Source of the DNA: CAYMSF01 sp964542255
GTDB lineage: Bacteria; Verrucomicrobiota; Lentisphaeria; Victivallales; Victivallaceae
Direction: 5' to 3'
Assembly (NCBI GenBank): GCA_964542255.1
Contig: CAZITV010000051.1
Location: forward strand, 1-13,129
DNA length: 13,129 nt
In this document: in pieces, positions 1 to 7,973 of the stretch
Numbering within the stretch: position 1 is the stretch's first letter
Layout of the letters: each line of letters starts with the position of its first letter
Notes under the pieces: model-generated
What the model was told of the DNA's origin: nothing
Databases searched by the model: none
What the model saw: only the letters and a program-made list of their open reading frames with translations
Translations under genes and position numbers: made by a program

Positions 1-1238
1 GTAAGCATAAACTCTTTTTGCCAACGTTGTTTGACCTTATTGATAAAAGTAAAATTGCCGTGGTTATCAATAATAAGATATGAATCTCTGAAAGGCAAAA
101 CTGCCAATGGTTCTCCTGCATGAGCCGGACGCAGGTCTTTGGGGATTAAAGAGCCTGACAGCTTCATTGTCGGATAACTGTATAATTCTAAACCATTTTT
201 AACCATGGTCTCCAAAACCAGCAATTGGTTTTCCGCGTCGTACAACATTAAATCTCCAGCTTTGCGGCTAAAAATTTTAAAATTATTATTTTGATGAATC
301 CATGCGTCCTTGCCTGAGCCAATTATTGCAAAGTTTTTTCCACTTACGTCAAGAAAAACCAGGCGGGTTGGCGATATCTTATCAGGAAATTTTGTTTCCC
401 CTTCAAGAACTCCTGCTCGCTGCTCCATATTAAAAAATTCGATTTTGCTGCTGCCCACTACTGCTAAATGTTTCCTATCTGGAGTAAAATAAAGCTGACC
501 TCCATCAAATGAACTTGAATAAGTCGCTGTTTTTTTAGACAAATCATCAGTACTAAATATGAAAACAGAGCCGGATGCTGATGTTTTCAACGCCACCGTA
601 TCTTCAGTAACCGCAAGTCCGGTGATGTTGCCAGAAATTGGCGGAGTCACGCTTTTAATTTGACCGCTGTTCAAATCTAATGAGATTACACGCACACTTT
701 GTTTAAAGCAGGCTTGCGGATCTAAAGTTGCTAAAGCAATCGTACTGGCAGGCACAAGCATTAATTGATTAATTTTTGTTTCGGGTAATTCAATAATTTT
801 CAAGCAAGGCAAACCTGATTTTGATGCTGTATTTAATATCACAACTCTACTGAAAAATGGTCCGGGCGCTTTCCCAGCGGTTTCTATTAATGCAATTAGA
901 CTTTTGTCGGCACTAATCACAGGTGACGCGATTCTGGTACCGCCGGCGCCGTCAAAATACCATTTTGGACGCCATTCTATTCTATTTTTTTTATCAGCAA
1001 TAGTTGATGCCAAACTGTTTTCCATTACACTCTTATCAACATTGTTAATGCTTAAAGGTTCAATTACTATATTATCGCGGTTGTCTTCTACCTTTGGCCG
1101 CGCGGGACTGTCATCCCAGTTTTTAATAGTTAATTGGTTAAAATTAGAATCTTTTGACTCAGTGCCTGCGGCAACTTGGAACGCGCTCAGCAGGACAAAT
1201 AATATCCACATACTAACATCTGCGTTTCTGGTAAACAT
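1..1238 (-). CDS. Exported beta-propeller-like protein, partial (C-terminus beyond left edge)
   Basis: The minus strand is open without a stop from the ATG at 1238 to base 1, giving at least 412 codons; the end lies outside the window. The N-terminus has Arg4, then a hydrophobic stretch (about residues 11-23, WILFVLLSAFQVA) and a small-residue site (AAG), which reads as a Sec signal peptide. A second in-frame ATG at 1211 would keep the hydrophobic core but lose the charged n-region, so 1238 is preferred; neither has a strong ribosome binding site. The mature part has recurrent short beta-strand units such as TPDRKHLAVVG, TEDTVALKT and SADKSLIALIE, typical of WD40/YVTN-like propellers. No catalytic motif is seen. 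It starts 26 nt after the small membrane-protein gene, so the two are probably cotranscribed. Function is unknown; the propeller fold is inferred from repeat texture only. Confidence 0.72.
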   Translation of the reverse strand, partial: MFTRNADVSMWILFVLLSAFQVAAGTESKDSNFNQLTIKNWDDSPARPKVEDNRDNIVIEPLSINNVDKSVMENSLASTIADKKNRIEWRPKWYFDGAGGTRIASPVISADKSLIALIETAGKAPGPFFSRVVILNTASKSGLPCLKIIELPETKINQLMLVPASTIALATLDPQACFKQSVRVISLDLNSGQIKSVTPPISGNITGLAVTEDTVALKTSASGSVFIFSTDDLSKKTATYSSSFDGGQLYFTPDRKHLAVVGSSKIEFFNMEQRAGVLEGETKFPDKISPTRLVFLDVSGKNFAIIGSGKDAWIHQNNNFKIFSRKAGDLMLYDAENQLLVLETMVKNGLELYSYPTMKLSGSLIPKDLRPAHAGEPLAVLPFRDSYLIIDNHGNFTFINKVKQRWQKEFML

Positions 1239-1264
1239 AATTAATAATAATTCCCGAATTATAG

Positions 1265-1597
1265 TTATTGTTTATCTGTATCTAATGGAGTGATATCGCC
1301 AGTGTCAATATTTTTCTTCTTGTAAAAAAGAATAATTTCAATTATGCTCCACAGCCAGACAATGATTAAGATAAATATCGACAAAAATAACGCCGAGAAA
1401 TTAATTGTAATTTGACCGTCATTATCGTTGCCAGATAAAATATTAATTATTGGCATAAATAATTCCATAAAGCTCCAAATTATTGTTATAAAGGACAATA
1501 GCAATTCAATTGCACCGCGAACATACCAACGCAATGCCAACTGCCCGATACCGGGTGCAATTAAATTTAAACCAATATAAAATAACCTGCTGCGCAT
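1265..1597 (-). CDS. Small membrane protein with PGxGQ motif
   Basis: This is a 110-residue hypothetical integral membrane protein. A hydrophobic N-terminal segment (residues 5-20) contains APGIGQLAL followed by RWYVRGA, the PGxGQ...rG signature seen in TM2-like and other short uncharacterised membrane proteins. Two long hydrophobic segments follow (about 29-53 and 68-92), separated by a polar loop GNDNDGQ. The C-terminus is charged (KKKNIDTGD onward) and probably cytoplasmic under the positive-inside rule. The ATG at 1597 lacks a clear Shine-Dalgarno sequence. It lies just upstream of the exported propeller gene on the same strand, so they may act together at the envelope. No biochemical role can be assigned. 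Confidence 0.7.
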   Translation of the reverse strand: MRSRLFYIGLNLIAPGIGQLALRWYVRGAIELLLSFITIIWSFMELFMPIINILSGNDNDGQITINFSALFLSIFILIIVWLWSIIEIILFYKKKNIDTGDITPLDTDKQ

Positions 1598-1912
1598 GAT
1601 TTCATAGCCGTTTTTTTCGTCGAACTGTGTGTTAATTTCCTGATGAATATACTGTGTGCAAAATCGTTATTACAGTGCAAATAAAAACCGAGAATCCCAT
1701 ATTATTAAGGAACTGTCACAACCTAACTTATGTTTTTGTCGCGTTCTCTTGAATGCTATTAGCGCCGCTTGTTCGTTACATGCCTGCTGGTATGCGTGTT
1801 ACAAACAAAAAGTTAAAACGTCGATATTTAACGACATTTTTTCACTGAAAAGAATAATTCATTAAAAAAACTCGAACAAAGATATTATAAGCGAAATCTA
1901 ATCTGATTGGAG

Positions 1913-1940
1913 TTGTTTTACAAAAAAAAACCGATATTTT
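1913..1940 (+). promoter_or_regulatory. Possible sigma-70-type promoter for kinase operon
   Basis: TTGTTT (1913-1918) is followed after 16 nt by TATTTT (1935-1940), a fair match to -35 and -10 elements. The spacer contains a 9-nt A tract. The surrounding DNA is so AT-rich that chance matches are likely. Confidence 0.25.
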
Positions 1941-1981
1941 TTAAACTTTTTTAATCAATTAGCTTGATTTTTATCATTAGT

Positions 1982-1996
1982 GGGACAAATTGTCTC
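1982..1996. promoter_or_regulatory. Near-palindrome upstream of kinase ATG
   Basis: GGGACAAATTGTCTC contains a perfect GACAA-A-TTGTC inverted repeat; in RNA it would extend to seven pairs with one G-U. It sits 31 nt before the preferred ATG of the histidine kinase, in the probable 5' leader. It could be an operator half-site pair or chance. If the alternative GTG at 1980 were the real start, it would lie inside the coding region. Confidence 0.3.
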
Positions 1997-2027
1997 ATGG
2001 TTTTTTTATTTATTATTCAGGTACATA

Positions 2028-3197
2028 ATGAAAGCAAAGAAAAATTTTCTGGAAAGATTTTTAGAACGCTTAGATTCAATTGATTCGAATAGTGTTCAAG
2101 CCTACATTTTACGTTTATCAAAAGATAAGGGTTTTTTGGAAACGGTGTTTAATGCCATTAATGAAGGAATACTGGTGGTTGATCGTCATTTAAAGATTAA
2201 TTACTACAATTATGCGGCGAAAGATTTGCTTGGTCTTCCCGATGACCTGGAAAATATCAGGTTGTCACAACTACTGCATGATGTGGACTGGCGCCGGATT
2301 CTTCAACAGGACGAAGAAGAGTGGTGCCGTATTTCTAGGCAGGAAATTGAAATTATATATCCTAATCACCGCTTTCTTCAATTTTATTTGGTGCCGATGG
2401 TGGAACAGGGCGGCTATGCGACAGTAATATTACGTGATGTTACCGAAAGCCACGAGCGTACCATTCAGGAACTAGAATCTGAAAAAGTTACCGCAATTTC
2501 AATGCTTGCCGCCGGAGTTGCGCATGAAATTGGCAATCCACTTAACAGCTTATATCTAAATTTGCAACTGCTTGTCAGAATGCTCGAAGATAAAAATACT
2601 AGAAATTTTAACCGTAAAGAAGCAGTTGCAATGGTTACTGCGGCGAAAAACGAAGTTGAGCGTTTGGACAATATCATTAACCAATTTCTTCATGCCGTAC
2701 GTCCCGGACAGTCTGTGATGGCATCATTGGATATGAAAAACCTTATTATTGACACATTGACCTTTATGCGGCAGGAAATTGAACTAAAATCGATCAACGT
2801 AAGATGCGAATGGCCAGATATTCTGCCCAAAATCAAGGGTGATCCGGGGCAACTTAAACAAGCATTCTACAACATACTAAAAAATGCAATTCATGCAATG
2901 CCTGAAGGCGGCGAAATTGATGTAATTTGTTCGTATGACGAGGATTGGCTTGAACTGGAATTTACCGATACAGGTCACGGCATTGCTAAAGAAAATGTCG
3001 GCAGAATCTTCGAACCGTTTAAATCTTTTAAAAAGGGTGGGACTGGAATTGGCATGATCATCATTGAGAGGATTATGCGCGAGCATGGCGCAGAACTGCA
3101 ACTGCAAACCGCGCCTGGCAAAGGCACCTGCATCGTGATTCGCTTCCCGCGCCATAGCCGCCGCATTAGAGCATTGCCGGAAGCGGTGGAAAAATAA
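2028..3197 (+). CDS. PAS-domain sensor histidine kinase (NtrB/AtoS-like)
   Basis: The kinase autophosphorylates a histidine and passes the phosphate to a response regulator, most likely the sigma-54 activator encoded two genes downstream. In the 389-residue form from ATG 2028, a PAS domain (about residues 35-140) leads into a helical linker. The HisKA segment AAGVAHEIGNPLNSL follows, with phospho-acceptor His166. The HATPase domain has an N box (QAFYNILKNAIHA, Asn282/Asn286), a G1 box (DTGHGI, Asp314), an F box (FEPF) and a G2 box (GGTGIGM). All catalytic motifs are intact. No convincing transmembrane segment exists in this form, so it is probably a cytosolic sensor. A GTG at 1980 would add 16 residues with a short hydrophobic stretch (IVSWFFYLLFRYI) but has no ribosome binding site, whereas CAGG precedes 2028. 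The next gene begins 38 nt later. The signal sensed is unknown. Confidence 0.93.
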   Translation: MKAKKNFLERFLERLDSIDSNSVQAYILRLSKDKGFLETVFNAINEGILVVDRHLKINYYNYAAKDLLGLPDDLENIRLSQLLHDVDWRRILQQDEEEWCRISRQEIEIIYPNHRFLQFYLVPMVEQGGYATVILRDVTESHERTIQELESEKVTAISMLAAGVAHEIGNPLNSLYLNLQLLVRMLEDKNTRNFNRKEAVAMVTAAKNEVERLDNIINQFLHAVRPGQSVMASLDMKNLIIDTLTFMRQEIELKSINVRCEWPDILPKIKGDPGQLKQAFYNILKNAIHAMPEGGEIDVICSYDEDWLELEFTDTGHGIAKENVGRIFEPFKSFKKGGTGIGMIIIERIMREHGAELQLQTAPGKGTCIVIRFPRHSRRIRALPEAVEK

Positions 3198-3235
3198 TAA
3201 TTGCAACAAACAAAATTCAAAGGAATATAGATTAG

Positions 3236-4147
3236 ATGGCAGAAAAAATCAGATTAGAAATTACCTCCAGTGCATTTGTCGGAGCTAACGGGTGCGTTAA
3301 CCTTGATAAATGTCAGGATGCCTGCAAAAGACACGGCTTTGTTTTTGGCATCCAACTCCATAATACATCACCGGAGTCAGAAATTGACCAAATTGCCGCA
3401 TACCGCGTACCGATGAGCGCCCATGCTCCACTCCTTTCCGATTACAGTATTAATTTAGCTGCCGAGGACTCGACCCAAAGTATGAAAGAACTGCGCAACA
3501 CTGCGCTAATTATGCGTTTGAACCAGATGACACGGGCAGTATTCCATGGTTTTGCGATGACTGATAAACCGATCCCTGCATTCGGGCGCGGAGTCTCATA
3601 TGACGCTGCGATGAGTTCAACCTTCAGACCGGAATTTTCTTTGGATGGAGTATCGCGAATGGGGGCAAAATTTCTCGGTACGCCGGAGTATGATTTGAGA
3701 CTGCAAAGAGTAAAAAAGCGCTTGACACAAATTTCCAGAGATTTTTCTGATTTGACCTTCTGCATTGAGAATGATTTCCCGGCTTATGGTTCCGCAAACT
3801 TATTTGCCGCGGATAGTGCCAAGGAGCTTAATCATCCGCTTTGCCTCGATTCTAGTCACCTTTGGGCCGCAGCATATATTTGCGGGCGCGACTTTCACTC
3901 TGAAACGGCTGCATTTCTCGCCACTGGCAAAGTAATGATGGTACATTTGCATGCGTCTACATACACTGCGGCGACACAAAAAACTGAATGGGGCGATGGA
4001 CATTTGCCATTAGCGACTCCCAATGAAATGGATTTGCCGCGTTTTATTCGCGCCTGCCGTGATGCCGGGGTCAAACATTTTGTATTGGAAATTATTAAGG
4101 CAACCAGCGCTGATGTTGATTTATTTGCAGAAATGTGGAAAAACTAA
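3236..4147 (+). CDS. Sugar phosphate isomerase/epimerase-like TIM-barrel protein
   Basis: This 303-residue protein looks like the xylose-isomerase-like / AP endonuclease 2 TIM-barrel superfamily, whose members use a divalent metal to isomerise or epimerise sugars or to cleave abasic DNA. Likely metal or active-site residues fall in the expected order: His63 (SAHAPL), His104 (VFHGF), Glu178 (CIENDFP), Asp205 and His208 (CLDSSHLW), His237/His239 (VHLHAS), Asp254 and His256 (WGDGHLPL) and Glu285 (VLEII). The DGHLPL motif is common in sugar epimerase-type members. No signal peptide is present, so it is cytosolic. AAGGAA at 3220-3225 is the ribosome binding site for ATG 3236. The gene lies between the histidine kinase (38-nt gap) and the response regulator (20-nt gap), which implies coexpression with that pair. 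The substrate cannot be read from sequence; endonuclease IV is less likely given the divergent motifs. Confidence 0.82.
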   Translation: MAEKIRLEITSSAFVGANGCVNLDKCQDACKRHGFVFGIQLHNTSPESEIDQIAAYRVPMSAHAPLLSDYSINLAAEDSTQSMKELRNTALIMRLNQMTRAVFHGFAMTDKPIPAFGRGVSYDAAMSSTFRPEFSLDGVSRMGAKFLGTPEYDLRLQRVKKRLTQISRDFSDLTFCIENDFPAYGSANLFAADSAKELNHPLCLDSSHLWAAAYICGRDFHSETAAFLATGKVMMVHLHASTYTAATQKTEWGDGHLPLATPNEMDLPRFIRACRDAGVKHFVLEIIKATSADVDLFAEMWKN

Positions 4148-4167
4148 ATATCTAAGGAAACCGCATT

Positions 4168-5529
4168 ATGACCGCCGCAAAAAACAAACGGCTCTCTATT
4201 TTAATTGTTGAGGATGAACGTAATACCCGAGAGGCGCTATCGCGCTATCTTTCACCTAAGTTCGATTTAACTGTTGCTGAAGATGGACTTAAGGGGCTAA
4301 ACCTGATTGAGCGCAACGATTATGATTTAGTGTTAACCGATCTGCGAATGCCAGGCGCAGATGGAATGAGTATTCTCCATGCAGTCCTTAGCAAAAATAA
4401 TCCGGCGCCATGTATTGTTTTTACCGCCTATGGTTCAATCGAAACTGCCGTTGATGCAGTAAAAAACGGTGCTTTCGATTTTGTTACTAAGCCAGTTAAT
4501 TTGGACCGGCTGGAAATTGCCATTAACCGTGCGCTGGAAGCTAAAACTTTAAAAGACGAAAACCGTCTCCTGAAGAAAAAATTAATCAATGAATTCGAAA
4601 TTGATAATATTGTGGCAAAATCTGCGATAATGCAGGATATCATTGCGACAGTCCGCCAGGTTGCACCATCGCGTTCCACTATCCTCATCTCCGGAGAAAG
4701 CGGTTCCGGCAAAGAACTCATTGCTCATGCCATTCACCAGCTCAGCGGACGTAAAGGACCAATGCTGCCGGTACATTGCGCCGCACTGCCGGCAAACCTG
4801 CTGGAAAGTGAATTATTTGGTTATGAAAAAGGTGCTTTTACCGGTGCTGTAGAGCAAAAAAAAGGCAGATTCGAGCTCGCTGACGGCGGCTCGTTATTCT
4901 TAGACGAGATCGGTGAAATTGAGCAGCAGACCCAAGTAAAATTACTGCGGGTACTCGAAACCAAAACTTTTGAGCGCCTCGGCGGGGTTGAGTCAATATA
5001 TTCCGATGCCAGATTAATTTCCGCCACCAACAAGAATTTACGGGAGTTGGTTAGTGCCGGTAAATTCCGCGAAGATTTATTTTATCGCCTTGATGTAGTC
5101 AATATTCACGTTCCGCCTTTGCGCCAGCGGTTGGAAGACATCCCAATCCTGATTAAAAAATTTCTGGACACATTTTCAGAGGACAATAGTAAGGGCCGTT
5201 TAACAATTGATGAAAAAGCGCTTGATGTGCTGTGCAGCTATTCATGGCCAGGGAACATTAGGGAACTGCGTAATTGTATTGAACGCATGGTTGTACTCAG
5301 CCATGGCAATATTTTAAAGGCAGACAGTGTTCCGATAAATATCCGCAGTGGCGCAGACGGTTCATCACTTGTGTTCAACAGTAATGAATTAGATTTAAAT
5401 CACAATGAGAAACTACTGATAATCAAAGCATTGGAAGATTGCGATGGGAACCGAACAAGGGCTGCAGAAAAACTGGGTATCAACCGCCGGACACTTCACC
5501 GTAAACTTAACGAATATGATATTAATTAA
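4168..5529 (+). CDS. NtrC-family sigma-54-dependent response regulator
   Basis: This 453-residue activator has three domains. The receiver (about 9-122) has acidic Glu15/Asp16, phospho-acceptor Asp58 (TDLRMPG), Thr86 and Lys108. The AAA+ domain (about 148-385) has Walker A GESGSGKE (176-183), the sigma-54 loop GAFTGA (222-227), Walker B LFLDE (243-247), the ATN sensor (SATNKN) and the arginine-rich PPLRQRLEDIP segment. A Fis-type helix-turn-helix lies at the C-terminus (GNRTRAAEKLGINRRTLHRKL, about 427-447). All key residues are present, so it should hydrolyse ATP and open sigma-54 RNA polymerase complexes when phosphorylated. AAGGA at 4154-4158 precedes ATG 4168. Its partner is most likely the upstream PAS kinase in the same operon. 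Target promoters are not evident in this window. Confidence 0.95.
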   Translation: MTAAKNKRLSILIVEDERNTREALSRYLSPKFDLTVAEDGLKGLNLIERNDYDLVLTDLRMPGADGMSILHAVLSKNNPAPCIVFTAYGSIETAVDAVKNGAFDFVTKPVNLDRLEIAINRALEAKTLKDENRLLKKKLINEFEIDNIVAKSAIMQDIIATVRQVAPSRSTILISGESGSGKELIAHAIHQLSGRKGPMLPVHCAALPANLLESELFGYEKGAFTGAVEQKKGRFELADGGSLFLDEIGEIEQQTQVKLLRVLETKTFERLGGVESIYSDARLISATNKNLRELVSAGKFREDLFYRLDVVNIHVPPLRQRLEDIPILIKKFLDTFSEDNSKGRLTIDEKALDVLCSYSWPGNIRELRNCIERMVVLSHGNILKADSVPINIRSGADGSSLVFNSNELDLNHNEKLLIIKALEDCDGNRTRAAEKLGINRRTLHRKLNEYDIN

Positions 5530-5531
5530 AA

Positions 5532-5552
5532 TCATTGAGCTTTTCTCAATGA
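5532..5552 (+). other. Perfect 8-bp hairpin between regulator gene and aroB
   Basis: TCATTGAG and CTCAATGA form a perfect 8-bp stem around a 5-nt CTTTT loop. It starts 3 nt after the regulator stop codon and ends 16 nt before the aroB start. No U tract follows, so a strong intrinsic terminator is unlikely. It may be an RNA processing or stability element, or a weak attenuator separating regulator from aroB expression. Confidence 0.55.
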
Positions 5553-5568
5553 AAACCTAGAGGGAAAA

Positions 5569-6654
5569 ATGATAACAATTCCAGTGGCGCTGAGCGAACG
5601 CTCATATAATATTATCATCAAACCGGGGATACTGGAGCAATGTCCAGATATCCTCGGACAATTTATCAGTCACAAAAAATGCGGTATAGTAACTGACTCC
5701 AATGTTGCTGCAATTTATGGTAATACCACTAAAAAATTACTAAATGCCGCCGCTGCCGAAACTGATTTGTTCACTTTTAAGGCCGGTGAAGAACAAAAAA
5801 CACTGAATACCGTCAGCGACATTTGCTGTACATTTTCACAGGCGCAATTTGACCGGTCTTCCTATATCATCGCCCTTGGCGGTGGTGTAGTTGGCGACTT
5901 GGCAGGATTTGCTGCAGCCATTTATATGCGTGGAATAAATTTTATTCAAATTCCAACCACACTTTTAGCAATGGTTGATTCCAGCGTTGGCGGTAAAACC
6001 GGGGCTGATTTGCCACAGGGGAAAAATCTTATCGGTGCGTTCTGGCAGCCAAAACTGGTAATAATCGACCCGCGCACGCTGCAAACGCTGCCAGTCAAAG
6101 AAATTCGCTGCGGCTTGGCTGAAATCGTTAAATACGGCGTTATTATGGACAATGTACTTTTTAGTGACTTGGAAAACAATATCGCTAAACTAAATTCCCT
6201 TGATATCGAATATTTTACCAAAATCATCGCACGGTGCTGTCAGTTAAAAGCCGACGTTGTGGCAGGGGACGAACGCGAAAGCGGACGGCGTGGTATATTA
6301 AATTACGGGCACACCTTCGGTCACGCCATCGAACTAGTATCAAATTTCACGATTGCTCATGGCGAAGCAATTGCCATCGGTATGAATATCGCGGCAGAAC
6401 TAGCGCTTGCCAATAAGTTGATTGACGCCGCCGATGTTCAACGTCAACGTAATTTATTTAACGCATTACAGCTTCCATGTCATATCCCCGGCAATATGGA
6501 CATTGAAGCAATATATCAGGCAATGATGCGTGACAAGAAAAAAGTCGGAGCGGCTATCAAATTCGTCATTCCACGGCAAATCGGCAATGTCGAAATCAGT
6601 AGCTCTTTTGATAAAATTAATGTTGTCAACGCAATGGAAAAATGCCATGACTGA
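5569..6654 (+). CDS. aroB: 3-dehydroquinate synthase
   Basis: AroB converts 3-deoxy-D-arabino-heptulosonate 7-phosphate to 3-dehydroquinate, the second step of the shikimate pathway, using NAD+ and a divalent metal in the cytosol. The 361-residue length is normal. NAD-binding and active-site signatures are clear: KAGEEQKT (71-78), ALGGGVVGDLAGF (102-114), PTTLLAMVDSSVGGKTG (129-145, with Asp137 and Lys143), KNLIGAFWQP (152-161) and GLAEIVKYG (182-190). Metal ligands are expected at Glu185, His248 (NYGHTFGH) and His264 (AHGEAIAIGM). GAGGGAA at about 5560-5565 is the ribosome binding site for ATG 5569. It follows the response regulator by 39 nt with a hairpin between, and its last 8 nt overlap dprA, indicating coupled translation with dprA. 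Confidence 0.97.
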   Translation: MITIPVALSERSYNIIIKPGILEQCPDILGQFISHKKCGIVTDSNVAAIYGNTTKKLLNAAAAETDLFTFKAGEEQKTLNTVSDICCTFSQAQFDRSSYIIALGGGVVGDLAGFAAAIYMRGINFIQIPTTLLAMVDSSVGGKTGADLPQGKNLIGAFWQPKLVIIDPRTLQTLPVKEIRCGLAEIVKYGVIMDNVLFSDLENNIAKLNSLDIEYFTKIIARCCQLKADVVAGDERESGRRGILNYGHTFGHAIELVSNFTIAHGEAIAIGMNIAAELALANKLIDAADVQRQRNLFNALQLPCHIPGNMDIEAIYQAMMRDKKKVGAAIKFVIPRQIGNVEISSSFDKINVVNAMEKCHD

Positions 6655-7792
6655 ACGTGAAGCCTGCATTATACTAAATATGCTTAACGGCATCGGCTAT
6701 GCCCGATACCGGGCACTTGTCAATTATTTTGAATCACCAGCAACAGTATTGGAGCAAAACGCTGATGAATTATGCCAAGTCAAAGGCATAAGCCGGGAGC
6801 TGGCTGCAAAAATTGCCAATTGGCGGCATGAAATTAAACTTGATGATGAACTCGACCTGGTTCAACGCGGCGGCGTCAACATCATTACTCTCAATGAAGC
6901 TGAATATCCTCAACTATTGAAGGAAATTTACGATCCTCCGCTCTGCCTCTACGTTCGCGGTGCCCTCCCCGATTTCAATAATCATTCAATCGCTATTGTC
7001 GGTTCGCGGCGCGTTACTATTTATGGCAAAAAAATGGCACGTTACTTAAGTGAATCTGCAGTGTATGCCGGGTGGAAAATTATTTCAGGGCTGGCATACG
7101 GCGTTGATGCTATTGCGCATCAGACGGCGGTGGAGCTGCACGGCGTCACCGTCGCAGTATTGGGTGGGGGGCTGGCGCGAATTCACCCGCAAGATCATGT
7201 CCCGCTGGCGCGCGATATTGTTGAAAGCGGCGGCGCATTAATTAGCGAATTCCCGATGAAGTTTCCAGTAAGCCGGCAATCATTTCCGCGCCGTAACCGG
7301 ATTGTCTCCGGGTTATGTCAGGCTGTATTGGTGGTTGAAGCTGGAATCGACTCCGGCGCGATGATTACTGCCAATACTGCAATTGAACAAGGACGTTCCG
7401 TTTTCGCTGTTCCCGGCAATGCAGATAATCCGCAGGCACGCGGTTGCCATAAATTAATTAAGGACGGTGCCAGACTGACGGAGTCATTTGACGATATTTT
7501 GGAAGAGTTCGATTTTCTGCCTGGTTTTTCAGGTTTACGAGAATCTCAAAACAACTACATTGCTGACGACGCCAACTTAAACGTCACCGCAGATAATGAT
7601 ACGGCGGCGACACCTCCACCCGCCGATGAAACAACCATTGCCGGACTGCTCCGTGGTAAACAAAAAACCTTTGATACACTTCAGGCGGAGAGCGGCATAA
7701 GTACCGGGAAATTGCTGGCATTGTTAATGAAGCTGGAAATTCAGCAAACCGTTACTCAGATGCCCGGTAAAATTTATAAACTGCGCGGATAA
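6647..7792 (+). CDS. dprA: DNA-processing protein DprA
   Basis: DprA protects incoming single-stranded DNA and loads RecA during natural transformation. The 381-residue form starts at ATG 6647, with GGAAAAA about 7 nt upstream, and overlaps the aroB end by 8 nt. An open frame extends upstream to 6530, but that lies wholly within aroB and lacks conservation-like character. An N-terminal SAM/helix-hairpin-helix-like domain (about 8-60, with LNGIGYARY and VKGIS) precedes the Rossmann-like domain (about 85-300). The latter shows IVGSRR (117-122), SGLAYGVDAIAHQTA (147-161), AVLGGGL (170-176), SEFP (200-203), FPRRNRIVSGL (213-223) and EAGIDSGAMITA (231-242). A C-terminal winged-helix-like segment (about 325-381) follows a low-complexity Asp/Thr/Pro linker. 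All hallmark motifs are intact. DprA is widespread even in bacteria not known to be competent. Confidence 0.95.
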   Translation: MTEREACIILNMLNGIGYARYRALVNYFESPATVLEQNADELCQVKGISRELAAKIANWRHEIKLDDELDLVQRGGVNIITLNEAEYPQLLKEIYDPPLCLYVRGALPDFNNHSIAIVGSRRVTIYGKKMARYLSESAVYAGWKIISGLAYGVDAIAHQTAVELHGVTVAVLGGGLARIHPQDHVPLARDIVESGGALISEFPMKFPVSRQSFPRRNRIVSGLCQAVLVVEAGIDSGAMITANTAIEQGRSVFAVPGNADNPQARGCHKLIKDGARLTESFDDILEEFDFLPGFSGLRESQNNYIADDANLNVTADNDTAATPPPADETTIAGLLRGKQKTFDTLQAESGISTGKLLALLMKLEIQQTVTQMPGKIYKLRG

Positions 7793-7804
7793 CTTTGGCA
7801 CGGT

Positions 7805-7818
7805 TCATAAATTTATGA
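7805..7818. promoter_or_regulatory. Perfect 14-bp palindrome before plsY operon
   Basis: TCATAAATTTATGA is a perfect 14-bp palindrome with no spacer. It ends 3 nt before a possible -35 box (7822). That geometry suits a dimeric repressor or activator site rather than a terminator, since there is no loop and no T run. It is AT-rich, so chance remains possible. Confidence 0.4.
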
Positions 7819-7821
7819 GTC

Positions 7822-7849
7822 TTGCTTTTAACGCTTCAAACTGTATATT
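7822..7849 (+). promoter_or_regulatory. Possible promoter of plsY-gpsA-rlmI block
   Basis: TTGCTT (7822-7827) and TATATT (7844-7849) are separated by 16 nt and match sigma-70-type elements reasonably. Transcription would begin near 7856, leaving a leader of about 190 nt before plsY. Confidence 0.35.
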
Positions 7850-7973
7850 CTATTTGGAGCAAATTTCTAAAGTTACTTTATGAAACGTTTTTTTAAATTA
7901 GCTCATTGAACAAAATTAAACCGGTTCGGCACAACCTGTCAAATATATAGCAATAACAACTTTGAGCGGTTAA

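Larger units (their letters stand above)
1598..2027. other. Divergent intergenic region, no gene supported
   Basis: About 430 nt separate the minus-strand membrane operon from the plus-strand kinase operon, so promoters for both directions should lie here. A plus-strand open frame at 1656-1865 has a Cys-rich, low-complexity translation and no ribosome binding site, so it is not called. The right half is very AT-rich, with A/T runs at 1922-1930 and 1937-1950. A short AATCAA/TTGATT hairpin (1953-1969) and a near-palindrome (1982-1996) lie just before the kinase start. Confidence 0.6.

Noticed and set aside
904..1293. Plus-strand open frame of 129 codons
   Set aside because: It lies antisense within the exported propeller gene, whose minus-strand translation has a signal peptide and repeat texture; the plus-strand product looks random.
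1656..1865. Plus-strand 69-codon open frame in the divergent intergenic region
   Set aside because: Its translation is Cys-rich and unlike a folded or membrane protein, and there is no ribosome binding site. It could be a tiny gene, but nothing supports it.
1953..1969. Terminator hairpin AATCAA/TTGATT before the kinase
   Set aside because: The stem is only 6 bp and AT-rich, in very AT-rich DNA, with no gene ending just upstream of it.
6530..6646. 39-residue N-terminal extension of DprA
   Set aside because: It lies entirely inside aroB in another frame, while ATG 6647 has a ribosome binding site and begins the expected N-terminal domain.
7796..7812. TGGCAC resembling the -24 element of a sigma-54 promoter
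   Set aside because: No GC-containing -12 element lies at the required spacing. No convincing sigma-54 promoter was found by eye in the intergenic regions, despite the sigma-54 activator gene.
7805..7818. Intrinsic terminator after dprA
   Set aside because: The palindrome has no loop, is AT-only in its core and lacks a following T run, so it cannot be called a terminator.
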